Under the pieces are notes generated by a model. It did not search any database. It saw nothing but the letters and a program-made list of their open reading frames with translations, and was not told the origin of the DNA. Position numbers and translations under genes: made by a program. From contig PXYT01000009.1 of the NCBI GenBank assembly GCA_003023725.1, positions 1 through 64,000 on the forward strand: a stretch of 64,000 nt of DNA. Reading direction: 5' to 3'. Of the stretch, positions 16,453 to 28,574 are shown piece by piece. Numbering within the stretch: position 1 is the first letter of the stretch; each line of letters opens with the position of its first letter. Source of the stretch: Sulfobacillus benefaciens. Lineage in GTDB: Bacteria > Bacillota > Sulfobacillia > Sulfobacillales > Sulfobacillaceae.

Positions 16453-19400
16453 ATGGCTTATTCTCTCCAAACCGAGCACCCACGGCGGGTGTCATTTGCG
16501 CGAATCAATGAAGTGCTCGACATGCCCAACCTGATTGAGATACAGCAAAACTCTTATCAGTGGTTCTTGCGAGAAGGCTTGCGCGAAATGTTTCGGGATA
16601 TTTCTCCCATCCAGGATTTTACCGGCAATCTCATTTTAGAGTTTGTTGATTACAATTTGAAGACCCCAAAGTACTCTGTGGAAGAGTGTAAAGCGCGGGA
16701 TGTAACCTATGCCGCTCCGCTGCATGTACGTGTTCGGCTCATTAACAAAGAGACCGGTGAAGTTAAGGAACAGGATGTCTTTATGGGGGATTTCCCTCTG
16801 ATGACGAATAAGGGCACCTTTATCATCAATGGAGCGGAACGGGTCATTGTCAGTCAGTTGGTTCGGTCGCCCGGGGTGTATTTTGGTGAACAAATAGATC
16901 CCACGGGCAAAAAGCTCTATTTTGCGACGATGATTCCGAATCGCGGGGCATGGCTGGAGTTCGAATCGGATGCGAATGATGTTTTGTCCGTCCGGATAGA
17001 CCGGACACGCAAACTCCCCGCAACCATTCTTATGCGGGCGTTGGGATTGGGAACTGACGCTCAAATTCTTGATGCGGTTGGGGACGACGAGCGTATACGG
17101 ACTACGTTGTCCAAAGATGTGGCCAAGACGCAGGAAGAGGCTCTTATTGAGATCTATAAGCGCTTACGACCCGGTGAACCTCCCACCGTGGAAAGCGCCC
17201 AGAGTCTGTTGCAGTCCCTGTTTTTTGATGCCAAGCGCTATGATTTGGCCAGTGTTGGACGCTACAAATTTAACAAAAAGCTTTCCTTGCGACGCCGAAT
17301 TGTAGGGGCGACTGCACTCGAGACTATAGTGCACCCAGAAACAGGAGAAATTCTTGTTCACGAAGGCGATCATATTAGTCGGGAACAGGCATCGGTGCTG
17401 GACGAAGCGCAAATCAAAACCGTTCGAGTTGCGCTGCCTAACGGAGAAGAAGTCATGGTGGTCTCCAATGGTCAGCCCGACATGGGATTAAAAACGGTGA
17501 CACGGGAAGATATTATCGCGACGTTCAATTACTTGACCAATTTATTTGAGGGAATCGGAACAACCGACGACATTGACCACCTAGGCAACCGCCGTCTTCG
17601 TTCGGTGGGCGAACTATTGCAGAACCAGTTCCGTGTGGGGTTGAGCCGTATGGAACGAGTGGTACGGGAGCGAATGACTATTCAAGACATCGAGTCTATT
17701 ACGCCTCAGGCTCTGATCAATATCCGCCCGGTTGTGGCGGCAGTCAAAGAGTTTTTTGGTTCGTCGCAGTTGTCTCAGTTCATGGATCAAACGAATCCCC
17801 TGGCGGAGTTGACGCACAAACGCCGTCTATCGGCCTTGGGGCCCGGAGGGTTGTCTCGTGAGCGCGCAGGATTTGAAGTGCGGGATGTTCACCATTCTCA
17901 CTACGGAAGAATGTGTCCGATTGAGACCCCGGAAGGACCCAACATTGGACTGATTGGATCGTTGTCGACTTTTGCGCGAATTAATCCCTATGGATTTATT
18001 GAAACACCATATCGGAGGGTCGATAAAGAACGTGGCGTGGTCACCGATGAAATTGCCTATCTCACCGCCGATGAAGAAGATGACATCGTTATTGCACAGG
18101 CCAACGAACCTTTGAGTGAAGACGGGCATTTTCTGGCTAGTCGTGTGACCGTACGTTCGCGACACGAAATCGGAGAAGAAAGTCCCGACCGTGTCGACTA
18201 TATGGACGTGTCTCCAAAACAAGTGGTGTCGATTGCGACGGCCTTAATTCCTTTTCTCGAGCATGATGATGCCAACAGAGCTTTAATGGGCGCCAACATG
18301 CAGCGCCAGGCCGTTCCGCTTTTGGTTACGGACTCGCCGATTGTGGGAACGGGGATGGAGGCTAAGGCAGCACGGGATTCGGGTGTTGCGAGCATTAGTG
18401 AAAAAGACGGCATTGTGGACCGGGTTCAGGCCGATAAGATTGTGATTCGCAATGATGATCACACCGTGTCGACCTATAATCTGTTGAAGTTTACCCGTTC
18501 AAACCAGGGCACGTGTATTAACCAAAAACCTATCGTGCATAAGGGAGAAAGGGTTGCAGCGGGACAGATTATTGCCGACGGGCCATCCACTGATCATGGC
18601 GAACTGGCATTGGGGCGCAATGTTCTGGTCGCTTTTATGCCATGGGAAGGATACAACTACGAGGATGCCATTTTGCTGAGCGAAAAACTCGTAAAGGAAG
18701 ATGTGTTCACCTCGATCCACATTGAAGAGTATGAGTGTGACGCTCGGGACACGAAACTCGGCCCTGAAGAAATTACCCGGGATATCCCCAACGTAGGGGA
18801 GGAAGTGCTTAAGGATCTGGATGACAGGGGAATTATCCGCATTGGTGCGGAAGTACGTCCTGGGGATGTCCTTGTCGGTAAAGTTACGCCTAAGGGTGAA
18901 ACCGAGCTGACAGCAGAAGAGCGGCTTCTCAGGGCTATTTTTGGAGAGAAGGCGCGCGAGGTTCGCGACACATCATTACGGGTACCCCATGGCGAATCCG
19001 GTATTGTCGTGGATGTCAAGGTTTTTACACGGGACCAAGGTGATGAATTGTCTCCTGGCGTTAACGAGTTGGTACAGGTTTACATCGCTCAAAAGAGAAA
19101 GATATCTGAAGGCGACAAAATGGCTGGCCGTCACGGAAACAAAGGGGTCATTTCCCGCATCCTGCCGGAAGAAGATATGCCTTTTCTTCCTGATGGCACA
19201 CCGGTGGAAATTGTCTTGAATCCTTTGGGAGTTCCTAGTCGGATGAATATTGGCCAGGTGCTGGAAACTCACTTGGGATGGGCTGCAAAGGCTCTTGGTA
19301 TGAAAGTGGCGACCCCGGTATTCGATGGCGTTAAAGAGGAAGATTTGCAACGCTTGTTTCGGGAGGCCCACTTGCCCGCATCCGGCAAGACTGTGATGTA

Positions 19401-20103
19401 TGACGGAAGAACAGGGGAGCCTTTTGACAATGAAATTACGGTCGGGATTGTCTATATGTTGAAATTGGCTCACCTGGTTGATGACAAGATCCATGCACGG
19501 TCTACCGGTCCCTATTCGCTCGTCACGCAGCAACCTTTAGGCGGCAAAGCGCAATTTGGCGGACAGCGGTTTGGAGAAATGGAGGTTTGGGCTTTGGAGG
19601 CTTATGGAGCAGCCTATACCTTGCAGGAACTCCTGACAGTGAAGTCCGATGATGTTGTCGGCCGTGTTAAGACTTATGAAGCGATTGTCAAAGGAGAAAA
19701 TGTTCCGGAGCCGGGAGTACCTGAGTCGTTCAAGGTATTAATCAAAGAACTGCAATCCTTGGGACTGGACGTCAAGATTTTGAACGAACTGGACGAAGAA
19801 ATTGAGATTCGTGAACTTGACGATGAGCCCGTCAGTGAAGCGAAGACTTTTGATCTGCTTCCAGAGGGAATTGACGAAACAGAGGGTCAAGAGCTTCATC
19901 GGTTAATGGAGGATGCCGAAGGAGGCGCGCGAAAGGAATTTGAACCGGGCAGCGGCATGAATTTCGACAAGGAAGCGGAAAATGCGTACGCCATTCTTCG
20001 TCGTGGCTCGGAAGATACGTCTTTTGATGAGCCTCTCGACGACGAGACTGAGGATGAGGATTCAGACGATTTGGATGACGGCGATGACGGCGAGGACTAC
20101 TAA
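16453..20103 (+). CDS. rpoB: RNA polymerase beta subunit
   Basis: A 1216-residue catalytic core subunit of RNA polymerase. The rifampicin region, from about residue 437, reads [20 protein letters not shown] followed by [11 protein letters not shown], with no known resistance substitution visible. The [13 protein letters not shown] segment and the C-terminal [20 protein letters not shown] region are intact. The last 25 residues are almost wholly Asp and Glu, an acidic tail longer than in Bacillus. AAGGAG lies ten bases before the ATG. rpoC follows after 20 bases. Confidence 0.98.
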   Translation: MAYSLQTEHPRRVSFARINEVLDMPNLIEIQQNSYQWFLREGLREMFRDISPIQDFTGNLILEFVDYNLKTPKYSVEECKARDVTYAAPLHVRVRLINKETGEVKEQDVFMGDFPLMTNKGTFIINGAERVIVSQLVRSPGVYFGEQIDPTGKKLYFATMIPNRGAWLEFESDANDVLSVRIDRTRKLPATILMRALGLGTDAQILDAVGDDERIRTTLSKDVAKTQEEALIEIYKRLRPGEPPTVESAQSLLQSLFFDAKRYDLASVGRYKFNKKLSLRRRIVGATALETIVHPETGEILVHEGDHISREQASVLDEAQIKTVRVALPNGEEVMVVSNGQPDMGLKTVTREDIIATFNYLTNLFEGIGTTDDIDHLGNRRLRSVGELLQNQFRVGLSRMERVVRERMTIQDIESITPQALINIRPVVAAVKEFFGSSQLSQFMDQTNPLAELTHKRRLSALGPGGLSRERAGFEVRDVHHSHYGRMCPIETPEGPNIGLIGSLSTFARINPYGFIETPYRRVDKERGVVTDEIAYLTADEEDDIVIAQANEPLSEDGHFLASRVTVRSRHEIGEESPDRVDYMDVSPKQVVSIATALIPFLEHDDANRALMGANMQRQAVPLLVTDSPIVGTGMEAKAARDSGVASISEKDGIVDRVQADKIVIRNDDHTVSTYNLLKFTRSNQGTCINQKPIVHKGERVAAGQIIADGPSTDHGELALGRNVLVAFMPWEGYNYEDAILLSEKLVKEDVFTSIHIEEYECDARDTKLGPEEITRDIPNVGEEVLKDLDDRGIIRIGAEVRPGDVLVGKVTPKGETELTAEERLLRAIFGEKAREVRDTSLRVPHGESGIVVDVKVFTRDQGDELSPGVNELVQVYIAQKRKISEGDKMAGRHGNKGVISRILPEEDMPFLPDGTPVEIVLNPLGVPSRMNIGQVLETHLGWAAKALGMKVATPVFDGVKEEDLQRLFREAHLPASGKTVMYDGRTGEPFDNEITVGIVYMLKLAHLVDDKIHARSTGPYSLVTQQPLGGKAQFGGQRFGEMEVWALEAYGAAYTLQELLTVKSDDVVGRVKTYEAIVKGENVPEPGVPESFKVLIKELQSLGLDVKILNELDEEIEIRELDDEPVSEAKTFDLLPEGIDETEGQELHRLMEDAEGGARKEFEPGSGMNFDKEAENAYAILRRGSEDTSFDEPLDDETEDEDSDDLDDGDDGEDY

Positions 20104-20123
20104 TCCGGGAGGGATCCAATTCG

Positions 20124-23100
20124 ATGCTAGACGTTACCCATTTTGATTCCATGCGGATTGCTCTGGCGTCTCCGGAACAAATCCGGGAATGGTCCAAGGG
20201 TGAAGTGAAGAAACCGGAAACAATCAATTACCGGACGTTAAAGCCGGAGCGCGAAGGTCTTTTCTGTGAAAAGATCTTTGGACCGACCAAGGATTGGGAG
20301 TGTCACTGCGGAAAATACAAACGGGTCCGTTATAAAGGTGTTGTTTGTGACCGGTGTGGTGTTGAGGTAACACGCTCCAAAGTGAGGCGTGAACGCATGG
20401 GCCATATTGAACTGGCTGCGCCGGTATCCCATATATGGTATTTTAAAGGGATCCCTTCGCGAATGGGACTGATTCTTGACATGTCTCCCAGATCGTTGGA
20501 AAAGGTTCTCTACTTTGCGGCTTATGTGGTCATTGAGCCGGGGACGACCCCTCTTATGAAGAAACAGTTGTTGGTCGAATCCGAGTACCGTGAGTATCGG
20601 GAGAAGTACGGCGGTCATTTCCGGGCGGGAATGGGGGCCGAGGCTATCAAGGACTTGCTGTTGGAACTGGACCTGGAGGAATTGGCACAAGAATTGCGCG
20701 GGGAATTGAACAGCTCCTCGGGACAGCGCCGGGTACGGGCAATCCGTCGGCTCGAAGTCGTCGAAGCATTTAGGCAATCCGGAAATCGTCCGGAATGGAT
20801 GATTTTAGACGTAATTCCCGTGATTCCTCCGGATTTACGGCCCATGGTACAGCTGGATGGCGGACGGTTTGCGACGTCGGACCTCAACGATCTCTACCGG
20901 CGCGTCATCAACCGCAACAATCGGCTGAAGAGGCTTTTGGATCTAGGGGCTCCGGATATTATTGTCCGTAATGAGAAGCGGATGTTACAGGAAGCGGTTG
21001 ATGCCCTGATTGACAACGGGCGCAGGGGACGACCTGTAACGGGACCCGGGAACAGGCCCTTAAAGTCGCTTTCGGACATGCTGAAAGGAAAACAAGGCCG
21101 TTTTCGTCAGAATCTGTTAGGTAAACGTGTCGATTACTCGGGCCGGTCTGTTATTGTCGTAGGCCCTAAACTGAAGATGCACCAGTGCGGATTGCCCAAA
21201 GAGATGGCTCTCGAACTCTTTAAGCCGTTTGTTATGAAGAAACTGGTGAATGAGGGTTATGCGCATAATATTAAATCGGCAAAGCGCATGGTGGAACGTG
21301 TTCGTCCGGAGGTCTGGGATGTTCTGGAAGACGTCATCAAAGAGCATCCGGTACTCTTGAACCGCGCACCGACGTTGCACCGTTTGGGTATTCAGGCTTT
21401 CGAGCCGGTTTTAGTCGAAGGACGCGCCATTCAAATCCATCCTCTCGTTTGTACTGCATACAATGCGGACTTCGACGGGGACCAAATGGCTGTGCACGTG
21501 CCTTTGTCTGCCGAAGCTCAATCCGAAGCCAGGGTTCTTATGTTGTCGACTCAGAACATCCTTAATCCTAAAGACGGCCAACCTGTGGTCACGCCAACCC
21601 AGGACATGGTATTGGGGTCGTATTATCTCACGATGGAAAAAGAAAATGCCCAAGGAGAAGGGATGGTTCTGGCCGATCTCCAAGAAGGGGAGATGGCCTA
21701 CGCACAGGGGGTTCTTGATCTGCACGCTCGGATCACCATGCGTTATGACGGACAACGCCGAACTTCAACTTTAGGACGGTTTTTGTACAATGATGCGCTG
21801 CCCGCGGAACTGCGGTTTATTGACCAAACTATTGGCCGAAAGCAGCTGGCCGTTATCGTTGCGGATATGTTCCGGATGCACGGTAATGACGTCACGGCGC
21901 AGACTCTTGACCGAATTAAAGCCCTAGGGTTTCAGTATGCGACCAAAGCCGGAGTGACGATTTCCGTTTCCGATATTGTGATTCCGGAGGCTAAGAAGCA
22001 AATACTCGAAGAAGCCGAACAAGACGTGCTGCAAGTCACCCGGCAGTACCGCCGCGGTTTAATTACAGCCGATGAGCGCTATGAGCGGGTTATAGGCATC
22101 TGGACCCGGGCCAAAGAGCGCGTTACCCAGGCGCTGATGGAGACGCTGGACCGCAACAATTCGGTTTATATGATGGCTACCTCAGGAGCCCGGGGAAACG
22201 TTCAGCAAATCTCACAGCTCGCTGGGATGAGAGGATTAATGGCAGATCCTTCTGGACGGATTATCGAGTTGCCTATCCGGGCTAATTTCCGGGAAGGGTT
22301 AACCGTTTTGGAGTACTTCACGTCTACACATGGTGCCCGAAAAGGATTGGCAGACACCGCTTTGCGGACTGCGGACTCTGGTTACTTAACGAGACGCCTC
22401 GTAGATGTCGCCCAGGACGTTATTGTCAGGGAAGTGGATTGCGGCACTACTCAGGGAACAGTGGTGCGGGAAATCCGGGACGGCGGACAAGTTATCGAAA
22501 ACTTTTATGAGCGGCTGGTTGGGCGGATAGTGCCCGAAGATGTGCATCATCCTAAAACGGGAGAGATTATTGCTCACAGTAACGAACTGCTCGTCGAAGA
22601 TACGGCACAGGCCATTATTGATGCGGGAATTACAGAATTGCGTGTTCGATCAGTGCTAACCTGTCAGTCACGTTTCGGGGTTTGTGTGGCTTGTTATGGA
22701 CGGAATTTGGCTAAAGGCGGCATTGTCGAGGTTGGAGAAGCTGTGGGAATTATTGCAGCGCAAAGTATCGGGGAACCCGGAACCCAGCTAACAATGCGGA
22801 CCTTCCACATGGGGGGAGTGGCTGGAGACGACATTACCCAGGGCCTTCCCCGAGTCGAGGAGCTTTTTGAAGCACGAAAGCCGAAAGGCCAGGCGATTAT
22901 CGCAGAGGTTTCGGGAACTGTGCGTATGGGGGAGAATAAAGGGCGTCGGGAAATAACCGTGGTCAATGACGATGAACACGAGTCCCAATCTTATATTGTG
23001 CCCTTTGGTTCACGTATCCGGGTTCACGAGGGCGATCAAGTCCAGATCGGTGAAGAACTGACCGAAGGATCGGTAAACCCTCACGACTTATTACGGATTA

Positions 23101-23597
23101 TGGGTCTGACCGGCGTCCAAAATTACCTGTTACAGGAAGTGCAGCGTGTTTACCGTGTCCAAGGGGTTGATATTAACGACAAGCATATCGAAGTGATGGT
23201 CCGCCAAATGATGCGCAAGGTGAAGGTTGAAGAGGCGGGAGACACCTCGCTTTTGCCGGGGGCATTGGTTGATCGTTTTGACTTCGAGGATCAAAATGCG
23301 GATGTCTTGATGCGGGGCGGCACACCGGCCGTGGCCAAACCCGTAGTCTTAGGCATCACAAAGGCATCGTTGGCGACGGATTCCTTCCTGTCGGCGGCAT
23401 CCTTCCAGGAAACGACGCGTGTCTTAACCGAAGCGTCCATCAAGGCCAAGAGAGATCCTCTTCTCGGCCTCAAGGAGAATGTGATTATTGGAAAACTGGT
23501 TCCAGCAGGGACTGGCATGTCCCGCTACCGGAATGTCATTATTCACGGGGCCGAAGAACCATCCGACAAGTCGATTGAGAACGAGTTGATTAAATAG
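20124..23597 (+). CDS. rpoC: RNA polymerase beta-prime subunit
   Basis: A 1157-residue core subunit carrying the active-site magnesium. The triad motif NADFDGD lies at residues 447-453. The N-terminal zinc ribbon (CHCGKY...CDRCG) and the second zinc site ([13 protein letters not shown]) are complete. The length is close to the Firmicute form without the large Gram-negative insertion. GGGAGG precedes the ATG. A perfect palindromic terminator follows the stop codon. Confidence 0.98.
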   Translation: MLDVTHFDSMRIALASPEQIREWSKGEVKKPETINYRTLKPEREGLFCEKIFGPTKDWECHCGKYKRVRYKGVVCDRCGVEVTRSKVRRERMGHIELAAPVSHIWYFKGIPSRMGLILDMSPRSLEKVLYFAAYVVIEPGTTPLMKKQLLVESEYREYREKYGGHFRAGMGAEAIKDLLLELDLEELAQELRGELNSSSGQRRVRAIRRLEVVEAFRQSGNRPEWMILDVIPVIPPDLRPMVQLDGGRFATSDLNDLYRRVINRNNRLKRLLDLGAPDIIVRNEKRMLQEAVDALIDNGRRGRPVTGPGNRPLKSLSDMLKGKQGRFRQNLLGKRVDYSGRSVIVVGPKLKMHQCGLPKEMALELFKPFVMKKLVNEGYAHNIKSAKRMVERVRPEVWDVLEDVIKEHPVLLNRAPTLHRLGIQAFEPVLVEGRAIQIHPLVCTAYNADFDGDQMAVHVPLSAEAQSEARVLMLSTQNILNPKDGQPVVTPTQDMVLGSYYLTMEKENAQGEGMVLADLQEGEMAYAQGVLDLHARITMRYDGQRRTSTLGRFLYNDALPAELRFIDQTIGRKQLAVIVADMFRMHGNDVTAQTLDRIKALGFQYATKAGVTISVSDIVIPEAKKQILEEAEQDVLQVTRQYRRGLITADERYERVIGIWTRAKERVTQALMETLDRNNSVYMMATSGARGNVQQISQLAGMRGLMADPSGRIIELPIRANFREGLTVLEYFTSTHGARKGLADTALRTADSGYLTRRLVDVAQDVIVREVDCGTTQGTVVREIRDGGQVIENFYERLVGRIVPEDVHHPKTGEIIAHSNELLVEDTAQAIIDAGITELRVRSVLTCQSRFGVCVACYGRNLAKGGIVEVGEAVGIIAAQSIGEPGTQLTMRTFHMGGVAGDDITQGLPRVEELFEARKPKGQAIIAEVSGTVRMGENKGRREITVVNDDEHESQSYIVPFGSRIRVHEGDQVQIGEELTEGSVNPHDLLRIMGLTGVQNYLLQEVQRVYRVQGVDINDKHIEVMVRQMMRKVKVEEAGDTSLLPGALVDRFDFEDQNADVLMRGGTPAVAKPVVLGITKASLATDSFLSAASFQETTRVLTEASIKAKRDPLLGLKENVIIGKLVPAGTGMSRYRNVIIHGAEEPSDKSIENELIK

Positions 23598-23604
23598 GGC
23601 TTTG

Positions 23605-23634
23605 AAGGGGGCGTGTCAATTGACACGCCCCCTT
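23605..23634 (+). terminator. rpoBC terminator, a perfect 30-base palindrome
   Basis: AAGGGGGCGTGTCAA and its exact complement TTGACACGCCCCCTT abut without a loop, so the RNA hairpin would open at the tip. There is no long T run. The right arm begins with the -35 box TTGACA of the next promoter. Confidence 0.7.
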
Positions 23635-23648
23635 GCCGGTGATAAAAT
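23620..23648 (+). promoter_or_regulatory. Promoter of the L7Ae-rpsL-rpsG-fusA-tuf unit
   Basis: TTGACA (23620-23625) and TAAAAT (23643-23648) are 17 bases apart, 44 bases before the first start codon. The -35 box is embedded in the rpoBC terminator palindrome. Confidence 0.75.
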
Positions 23649-23691
23649 ACCCAAGTGTGTCTAAGCCTGTAAGGGCCGGGAGGACAGACCA

Positions 23692-23958
23692 ATGGATACT
23701 GAGGGATTAAAAAATCGACGTCGGCGTGTTGTGGGTGTGCGGGAAACCTTGAAACGGATTGCTCATGGAACGGCAATAGGCGTTTTTGTAGCTAAGGACG
23801 CAGACCCCCGGGTTGTCGAGGATGTCGTCTCCCAGAGCAAGGAGCGCGGCGTGCCGCTGGAATATGTGGATTCGATGGACGAACTGGGTCGGCTGTGCGG
23901 AATAGAAGTCGGTGCTGCGTGTGCTGCGCTTCTGCCCGAGAACCGCCTGGTTACGTGA
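23692..23958 (+). CDS. L7Ae/YbxF-type ribosomal protein
   Basis: An 88-residue member of the L7Ae/L30e/S12e family, bacterial kink-turn RNA binders known in Firmicutes as YbxF (L7Ae-like). Typical features are the basic N-terminal helix, [25 protein letters not shown] and the closing [14 protein letters not shown]. It lies immediately before rpsL, the normal place for this gene in Firmicutes. GGGAGGA precedes the ATG. Confidence 0.88.
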   Translation: MDTEGLKNRRRRVVGVRETLKRIAHGTAIGVFVAKDADPRVVEDVVSQSKERGVPLEYVDSMDELGRLCGIEVGAACAALLPENRLVT

Positions 23959-23974
23959 AAGGAGGTGGGAATTA

Positions 23975-24367
23975 ATGCCGACAATCAATCAGTTGGTTCG
24001 CCACGGACGGAAAAAGGCCAGCAAGAAGTCAGCGGCTCCGGCGCTAAGAGGCAATCCTCAAAAGCGTGGAGTTTGTATTAGCGTAAAGACAGTGACGCCG
24101 AAAAAACCCAACTCAGCACTGAGGAAGGTCGCACGAGTACGTTTAACCAACGGTGAAGAAGTGACGGCCTACATTCCGGGTATTGGCCACAATCTTCAAG
24201 AGCACTCAGTCGTTTTGGTACGCGGAGGCCGTGTCAGAGATTTGCCGGGTGTGCGGTACCATGTCATCAGGGGAACTTTAGACGCGGGCGGCGTGCAAAA
24301 ACGTTCGCAGGGGCGGTCGAAGTATGGTGCCAAAAAGAATCAACCCGCAGGTAAAAGCAAGAAGTAG
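23975..24367 (+). CDS. rpsL: Ribosomal protein uS12 with Arg88
   Basis: Decoding-site protein of the 30S subunit. The 130-residue protein has the conserved [17 protein letters not shown] loop with Lys43, and the loop [13 protein letters not shown], in which residue 88 is arginine; most bacteria have lysine there, and Lys88 to Arg is a known streptomycin-resistance change. ATG at 23975 follows AAAGGAGGTGGG; the frame stays open upstream into the L7Ae-like gene without family sequence. Confidence 0.97.
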   Translation: MPTINQLVRHGRKKASKKSAAPALRGNPQKRGVCISVKTVTPKKPNSALRKVARVRLTNGEEVTAYIPGIGHNLQEHSVVLVRGGRVRDLPGVRYHVIRGTLDAGGVQKRSQGRSKYGAKKNQPAGKSKK

Positions 24368-24391
24368 AGAGCGTAGTAAAGGAGGGAAAAC

Positions 24392-24862
24392 ATGCCCAGA
24401 CGTGGGACGGCCGGAGTACGCGAATTGACCCCGGATGCTGTGTACAACAGCCCGCAAGTTGCTGCACTTATCAATAAAGTGATGATGAGCGGCAAAAAAA
24501 GTTTAGCCGAACACATAGTGTATCGTGCATTCGATATCATAGCCGAAAAAAGTCAAAAAGATGTGATGGAAGTCTTTGAAGGGGCTATGAAGAATGCTAC
24601 GCCTCTTCTCGAGGTGAGACCCCGCCGGGTAGGGGGAGCGACCTATCAGGTTCCGATCGAAGTACGGCCTCAAAGGCGCATGTCGTTGGCTATTCGGTGG
24701 GTGGTACAGTACGCAAGAGCCCGGCATGAACGCACGATGGAGGAGCGGCTTGCCAATGAAATTTTGGATGCTTTTCAAAACGGTGGCGGCGCGGTGAAAA
24801 AGCGGGACGAGACTCACCGCATGGCTGAAGCGAACAAAGCGTTTGCACATTACCGCTGGTAA
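24392..24862 (+). CDS. rpsG: Ribosomal protein uS7
   Basis: Primary 16S rRNA-binding protein of the 30S head. The 156-residue protein begins [14 protein letters not shown] and carries [17 protein letters not shown] and [30 protein letters not shown] precedes the ATG. It lies between rpsL and fusA as expected. Confidence 0.97.
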   Translation: MPRRGTAGVRELTPDAVYNSPQVAALINKVMMSGKKSLAEHIVYRAFDIIAEKSQKDVMEVFEGAMKNATPLLEVRPRRVGGATYQVPIEVRPQRRMSLAIRWVVQYARARHERTMEERLANEILDAFQNGGGAVKKRDETHRMAEANKAFAHYRW

Positions 24863-24915
24863 AGAGATTTTAGCATTGTCGAAGGCCAAGTAGGTAAGAA
24901 GGGAGTTTCCCAGTT

Positions 24916-26991
24916 ATGGCTCGAGCGTTTCCTTTAGAACGAACCCGAAACATCGGGATCATGGCCCACATTGATGCGGGGAAAACGACGACAACTGAGC
25001 GCATCTTATTCTATACGCATCGAACCTACAAGATTGGTGAGGTTCATGAAGGAACGGCCACAATGGACTGGATGGTCCAGGAGCAGGAACGGGGCATTAC
25101 CATTACCTCTGCTGCCACAACGACCACATGGCGAGACTACCGCATTAACATCATAGACACGCCCGGCCACGTGGACTTTACGGTTGAAGTAGAACGTTCC
25201 CTGCGAGTTTTGGATGGGGCCATTGCCGTTTTTGACGCCAAGGGCGGCGTAGAACCTCAGTCGGAAACGGTTTGGCGCCAAGCGGATAAATATCGTGTGC
25301 CGCGGATTGCGTACGTTAATAAGATGGATATTGTCGGCGCGGATTTTGCCAACACGGTCAATCAAATCCATACCCGCCTCGGTGCCAATCCGGTGGCGAT
25401 TCAATGGCCCTGGGGTGTCGAGGATCAGTTTAAGGGGATCGTCGACCTTATTAAGATGCAGGCCTATGTGTACGAAGACGAATTAGGTACGCGGGGAGAA
25501 TACGTCGATATTCCGGAAGATTTAAGGGATATTGCAGCCGAACACCGTCAGATCTTGTTGGAGGCGGCAGCAGACGTTGATGATGAATTGATGGAAAAGT
25601 ATCTTGACGGAGAGGAATTGACCGAAGACGAAATTCGGACGGCTCTGCGCAAAGGCACACTGCAAAGTCAGCTGGTTCCGGTCCTTTGTGGGTCGTCTTA
25701 CCGCAATAAGGGTGTTCAACCGTTGCTGGATGCGGTAGTCGATTATCTGCCTTCGCCTTTGGACGTCGGTGCTGTACTTGGGCACGATCCGGTCACCGGT
25801 GAACCCGCTTCTCGTGATGTTTCCGACGAGGCCCCCTTCTCTGCCCTGGCTTTTAAGATTATGTCTGACCCTTTTGTGGGAAAATTGGCGTTCTTTCGAG
25901 TTTATTCCGGCACGCTGTCAGCCGGGTCCTATGTATACAATGTGACGAAAGGCCGTAGGGAGCGCATTGGACGCATACTTCAAATGCACGCCAATCACCG
26001 GGAAGAAATCGATGCCGTGTATGCAGGGGATATTGCGGCAGCTGTTGGACTGAAAGAGACAACAACGGGAGATACCTTGAGCACGGAACAGCAACCGATT
26101 CTGCTTGAATCCATGGTATTTCCGGAACCTGTCATCTCAGTGGCTATTGAACCCAAAACAAAAGCTGACCAGGACAAGATGGGCACGGCTTTGTCGAGAC
26201 TGGCCGAAGAAGATCCAACATTTCGGATGTTTACCGACCAGGAGACCGGTCAGACGATTATTGCAGGGATGGGTGAACTGCACCTCGAAATTATCGTGGA
26301 TCGTCTGCTCCGTGAATTCAAGGTGCAAGCGAACGTGGGTAAACCCCAAGTTGCCTACAAAGAAACCTTGCGTAAGACTGTTGAAGCGGAAGGTAAATTC
26401 ATTCGGCAAAGCGGTGGCCGTGGACAGTATGGTCATGTCTGGTTAAGAGTTGAACCCCTTGAGCCAGGGCAGGGCTTTGAGTTTGTCAACAAGATTGTGG
26501 GGGGAGTTGTGCCCCGCGAATATGTTCCAGCTGTCGAAGCCGGCGTTAGAGAAGCTATGCAGTCCGGCATACTGGCCGGATACCCTGTATTGGACGTTCG
26601 TGTTACACTATTTGACGGTTCTTACCACGAAGTCGATTCAAGTGAGATGGCGTTCAAGATAGCTGGATCAATGGGCTTCAAAGCGGCATCGCAAAAAGCA
26701 GATCCCGTGTTGTTGGAGCCTATCATGGCGGTTGAAGTCGTGGTACCGGACGACTACATGGGTGATGTCATCGGCGACCTCAATGCTCGGCGGGGTCGGA
26801 TCGAGGGGATGGAACCTCGTCCGGGCGGGGTACAAGCAATTCGGGGCTTTGTCCCCTTGGCCGAGATGTTTGGTTACGCGACCGACCTGCGTTCGCGCTC
26901 TCAGGGCCGCGGTACGTATACGATGCAATTCGCCCACTATGAAGAAGCTCCTAAACATGTTACCGAACAGGTGATCAAGGCTAGGCACTAA
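24916..26991 (+). CDS. fusA: Translation elongation factor G
   Basis: Ribosomal translocase GTPase of 691 residues. The G1 motif is [15 protein letters not shown], the switch region contains [13 protein letters not shown]3 is DTPGHVDFT and G4 is NKMD. Domain IV with the [16 protein letters not shown] segment is intact, so it is a normal translocation factor rather than a resistance paralogue. Confidence 0.98.
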   Translation: MARAFPLERTRNIGIMAHIDAGKTTTTERILFYTHRTYKIGEVHEGTATMDWMVQEQERGITITSAATTTTWRDYRINIIDTPGHVDFTVEVERSLRVLDGAIAVFDAKGGVEPQSETVWRQADKYRVPRIAYVNKMDIVGADFANTVNQIHTRLGANPVAIQWPWGVEDQFKGIVDLIKMQAYVYEDELGTRGEYVDIPEDLRDIAAEHRQILLEAAADVDDELMEKYLDGEELTEDEIRTALRKGTLQSQLVPVLCGSSYRNKGVQPLLDAVVDYLPSPLDVGAVLGHDPVTGEPASRDVSDEAPFSALAFKIMSDPFVGKLAFFRVYSGTLSAGSYVYNVTKGRRERIGRILQMHANHREEIDAVYAGDIAAAVGLKETTTGDTLSTEQQPILLESMVFPEPVISVAIEPKTKADQDKMGTALSRLAEEDPTFRMFTDQETGQTIIAGMGELHLEIIVDRLLREFKVQANVGKPQVAYKETLRKTVEAEGKFIRQSGGRGQYGHVWLRVEPLEPGQGFEFVNKIVGGVVPREYVPAVEAGVREAMQSGILAGYPVLDVRVTLFDGSYHEVDSSEMAFKIAGSMGFKAASQKADPVLLEPIMAVEVVVPDDYMGDVIGDLNARRGRIEGMEPRPGGVQAIRGFVPLAEMFGYATDLRSRSQGRGTYTMQFAHYEEAPKHVTEQVIKARH

Positions 26992-27031
26992 GGCCCTGCC
27001 TCACTTAGAGAACTTAAGGAGGATTTAAGCA

Positions 27032-28234
27032 ATGGCAAAAAAGAAGTACGAGCGAACAAAGCCCCACATTAACGTGGGTACAATTGGGCACGTTGACCAT
27101 GGTAAGACGACTTTGACAGCAGCTATCACCCGGGTATTGTCGACCCTGGGCCAGGCCGAATTTACCGCGTACGACCAGATTGACCGGGCTCCGGAGGAAC
27201 GGGAGCGAGGGATTACCATTGCCACCGCACATGTTGAGTATGAAACTGACAAGCGGCATTACGCGCACGTGGATTGTCCGGGACACGCCGACTATGTCAA
27301 AAACATGATTACCGGTGCGGCGCAGATGGACGGAGCTATTTTGGTGGTGTCCGCAGCCGACGGACCAATGCCCCAGACGCGGGAGCACATTCTCTTGGCG
27401 CGACAGGTGGGAGTCCCCAATATCGTCGTGTTCTTGAACAAGAGCGACATGGTCGATGACCCGGAATTAATGGAACTGGTTGAAATTGAGGTTCGAGAAC
27501 TCCTCAGCAGTTACGAGTTCCCCGGCGATGATATTCCGGTGGTGGCCGGTTCGGCGTTAAAGGCCTTGGAGTGCGGCTGCGGCAAACGTGACTGTGAGTG
27601 GTGTGGCAAGATTTGGGACTTAATGGATGCTGTCGACGACTACATTCCCACACCGGAGCGAGACACCAACCGCCCATTCCTGATGCCGGTAGAGGACACG
27701 ATGTCCATCACAGGTCGTGGAACGGTGGTTACGGGCCGTGTCGAACGTGGAACAATTAAGGTCGGCGAAGAAGTAGAGATCGTAGGTTTGGTTGAAACTG
27801 CCAAAAAGACCGTTGTGACCGGCGTCGAAATGTTCCGAAAGACACTCGACCAAGCCGTGGCTGGTGACAATATTGGGTGTTTATTGCGCGGTGTCGATAA
27901 GACCGAGGTAGAGCGGGGACAGGTGTTGGCAAAGCCTGGGAGCATTCATCCTCACACCAAATATAAAGCCGAGGTTTACGTGCTGACCAAAGAAGAAGGA
28001 GGACGGCACACTCCGTTCTTCAATGGCTATCGACCGCAATTTTATTTCCGCACCACGGATGTGACTGGGGTTGTCAAACTCCCTGAAGGCGTAGAAATGG
28101 TCATGCCGGGAGACAACATTCAGATGGAAGTCGAACTCATAGCACCGATCGCTATGGAGGAAGGTCTTCGCTTCGCTATTCGCGAAGGAGGGCGAACCGT
28201 GGGCGCTGGTGTAGTGACCCAAATACTGGCATAA
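27032..28234 (+). CDS. tuf: Translation elongation factor Tu with a four-cysteine insert
   Basis: Delivers aminoacyl-tRNA to the ribosome. GTPase motifs [21 protein letters not shown] and NKSD are present. At residues 181-191 the loop after SALKALE carries C-x-C-x4-C-x2-C (Cys181, 183, 188, 191), where most EF-Tu proteins have a short acidic loop; the set could bind zinc or form disulfides. A similar insert is believed to occur in some clostridial EF-Tu proteins. The rest, to 400 residues, is standard. AAGGAGG precedes the ATG. Confidence 0.97.
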   Translation: MAKKKYERTKPHINVGTIGHVDHGKTTLTAAITRVLSTLGQAEFTAYDQIDRAPEERERGITIATAHVEYETDKRHYAHVDCPGHADYVKNMITGAAQMDGAILVVSAADGPMPQTREHILLARQVGVPNIVVFLNKSDMVDDPELMELVEIEVRELLSSYEFPGDDIPVVAGSALKALECGCGKRDCEWCGKIWDLMDAVDDYIPTPERDTNRPFLMPVEDTMSITGRGTVVTGRVERGTIKVGEEVEIVGLVETAKKTVVTGVEMFRKTLDQAVAGDNIGCLLRGVDKTEVERGQVLAKPGSIHPHTKYKAEVYVLTKEEGGRHTPFFNGYRPQFYFRTTDVTGVVKLPEGVEMVMPGDNIQMEVELIAPIAMEEGLRFAIREGGRTVGAGVVTQILA

Positions 28235-28252
28235 GGCAAGGGGGAACGGACA

Positions 28253-28561
28253 GTGGCCCAGCAAAAAATCAGGATACGACTAAAGGGTTATGACTATGAA
28301 GTGGTAGATAAATCCGCAGCGACAATTGTGGAGACGGCGCGGCGCAATGGCGCCGCCGTCTCTGGTCCCGTGCCGCTGCCTACGGAGAAAAAGGTGTATA
28401 CCGTTCTTACTGCACCTAACGGGGAGAAGGACATTCGCGAGCAGTTTGAGCGCCGCATTCACAAGCGTTTAATCGACATCATGGATCCGAGTCAGAAGAC
28501 GGTTAACGCGCTCATGCGTCTGGATCTCCCAGCCGGAGTGGATATCGAGATTAAGCTGTAG
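28253..28561 (+). CDS. rpsJ: Ribosomal protein uS10
   Basis: A 102-residue 30S protein, also the NusE component of antitermination complexes. Family segments [17 protein letters not shown] and THRRLIDI-type sequence (here [18 protein letters not shown]) are present. It starts at GTG only 18 bases after tuf, so the S10 operon seems to be read together with the str genes. Confidence 0.96.
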   Translation: MAQQKIRIRLKGYDYEVVDKSAATIVETARRNGAAVSGPVPLPTEKKVYTVLTAPNGEKDIREQFERRIHKRLIDIMDPSQKTVNALMRLDLPAGVDIEIKL

Positions 28562-28574
28562 GCGGGAGGATGTT

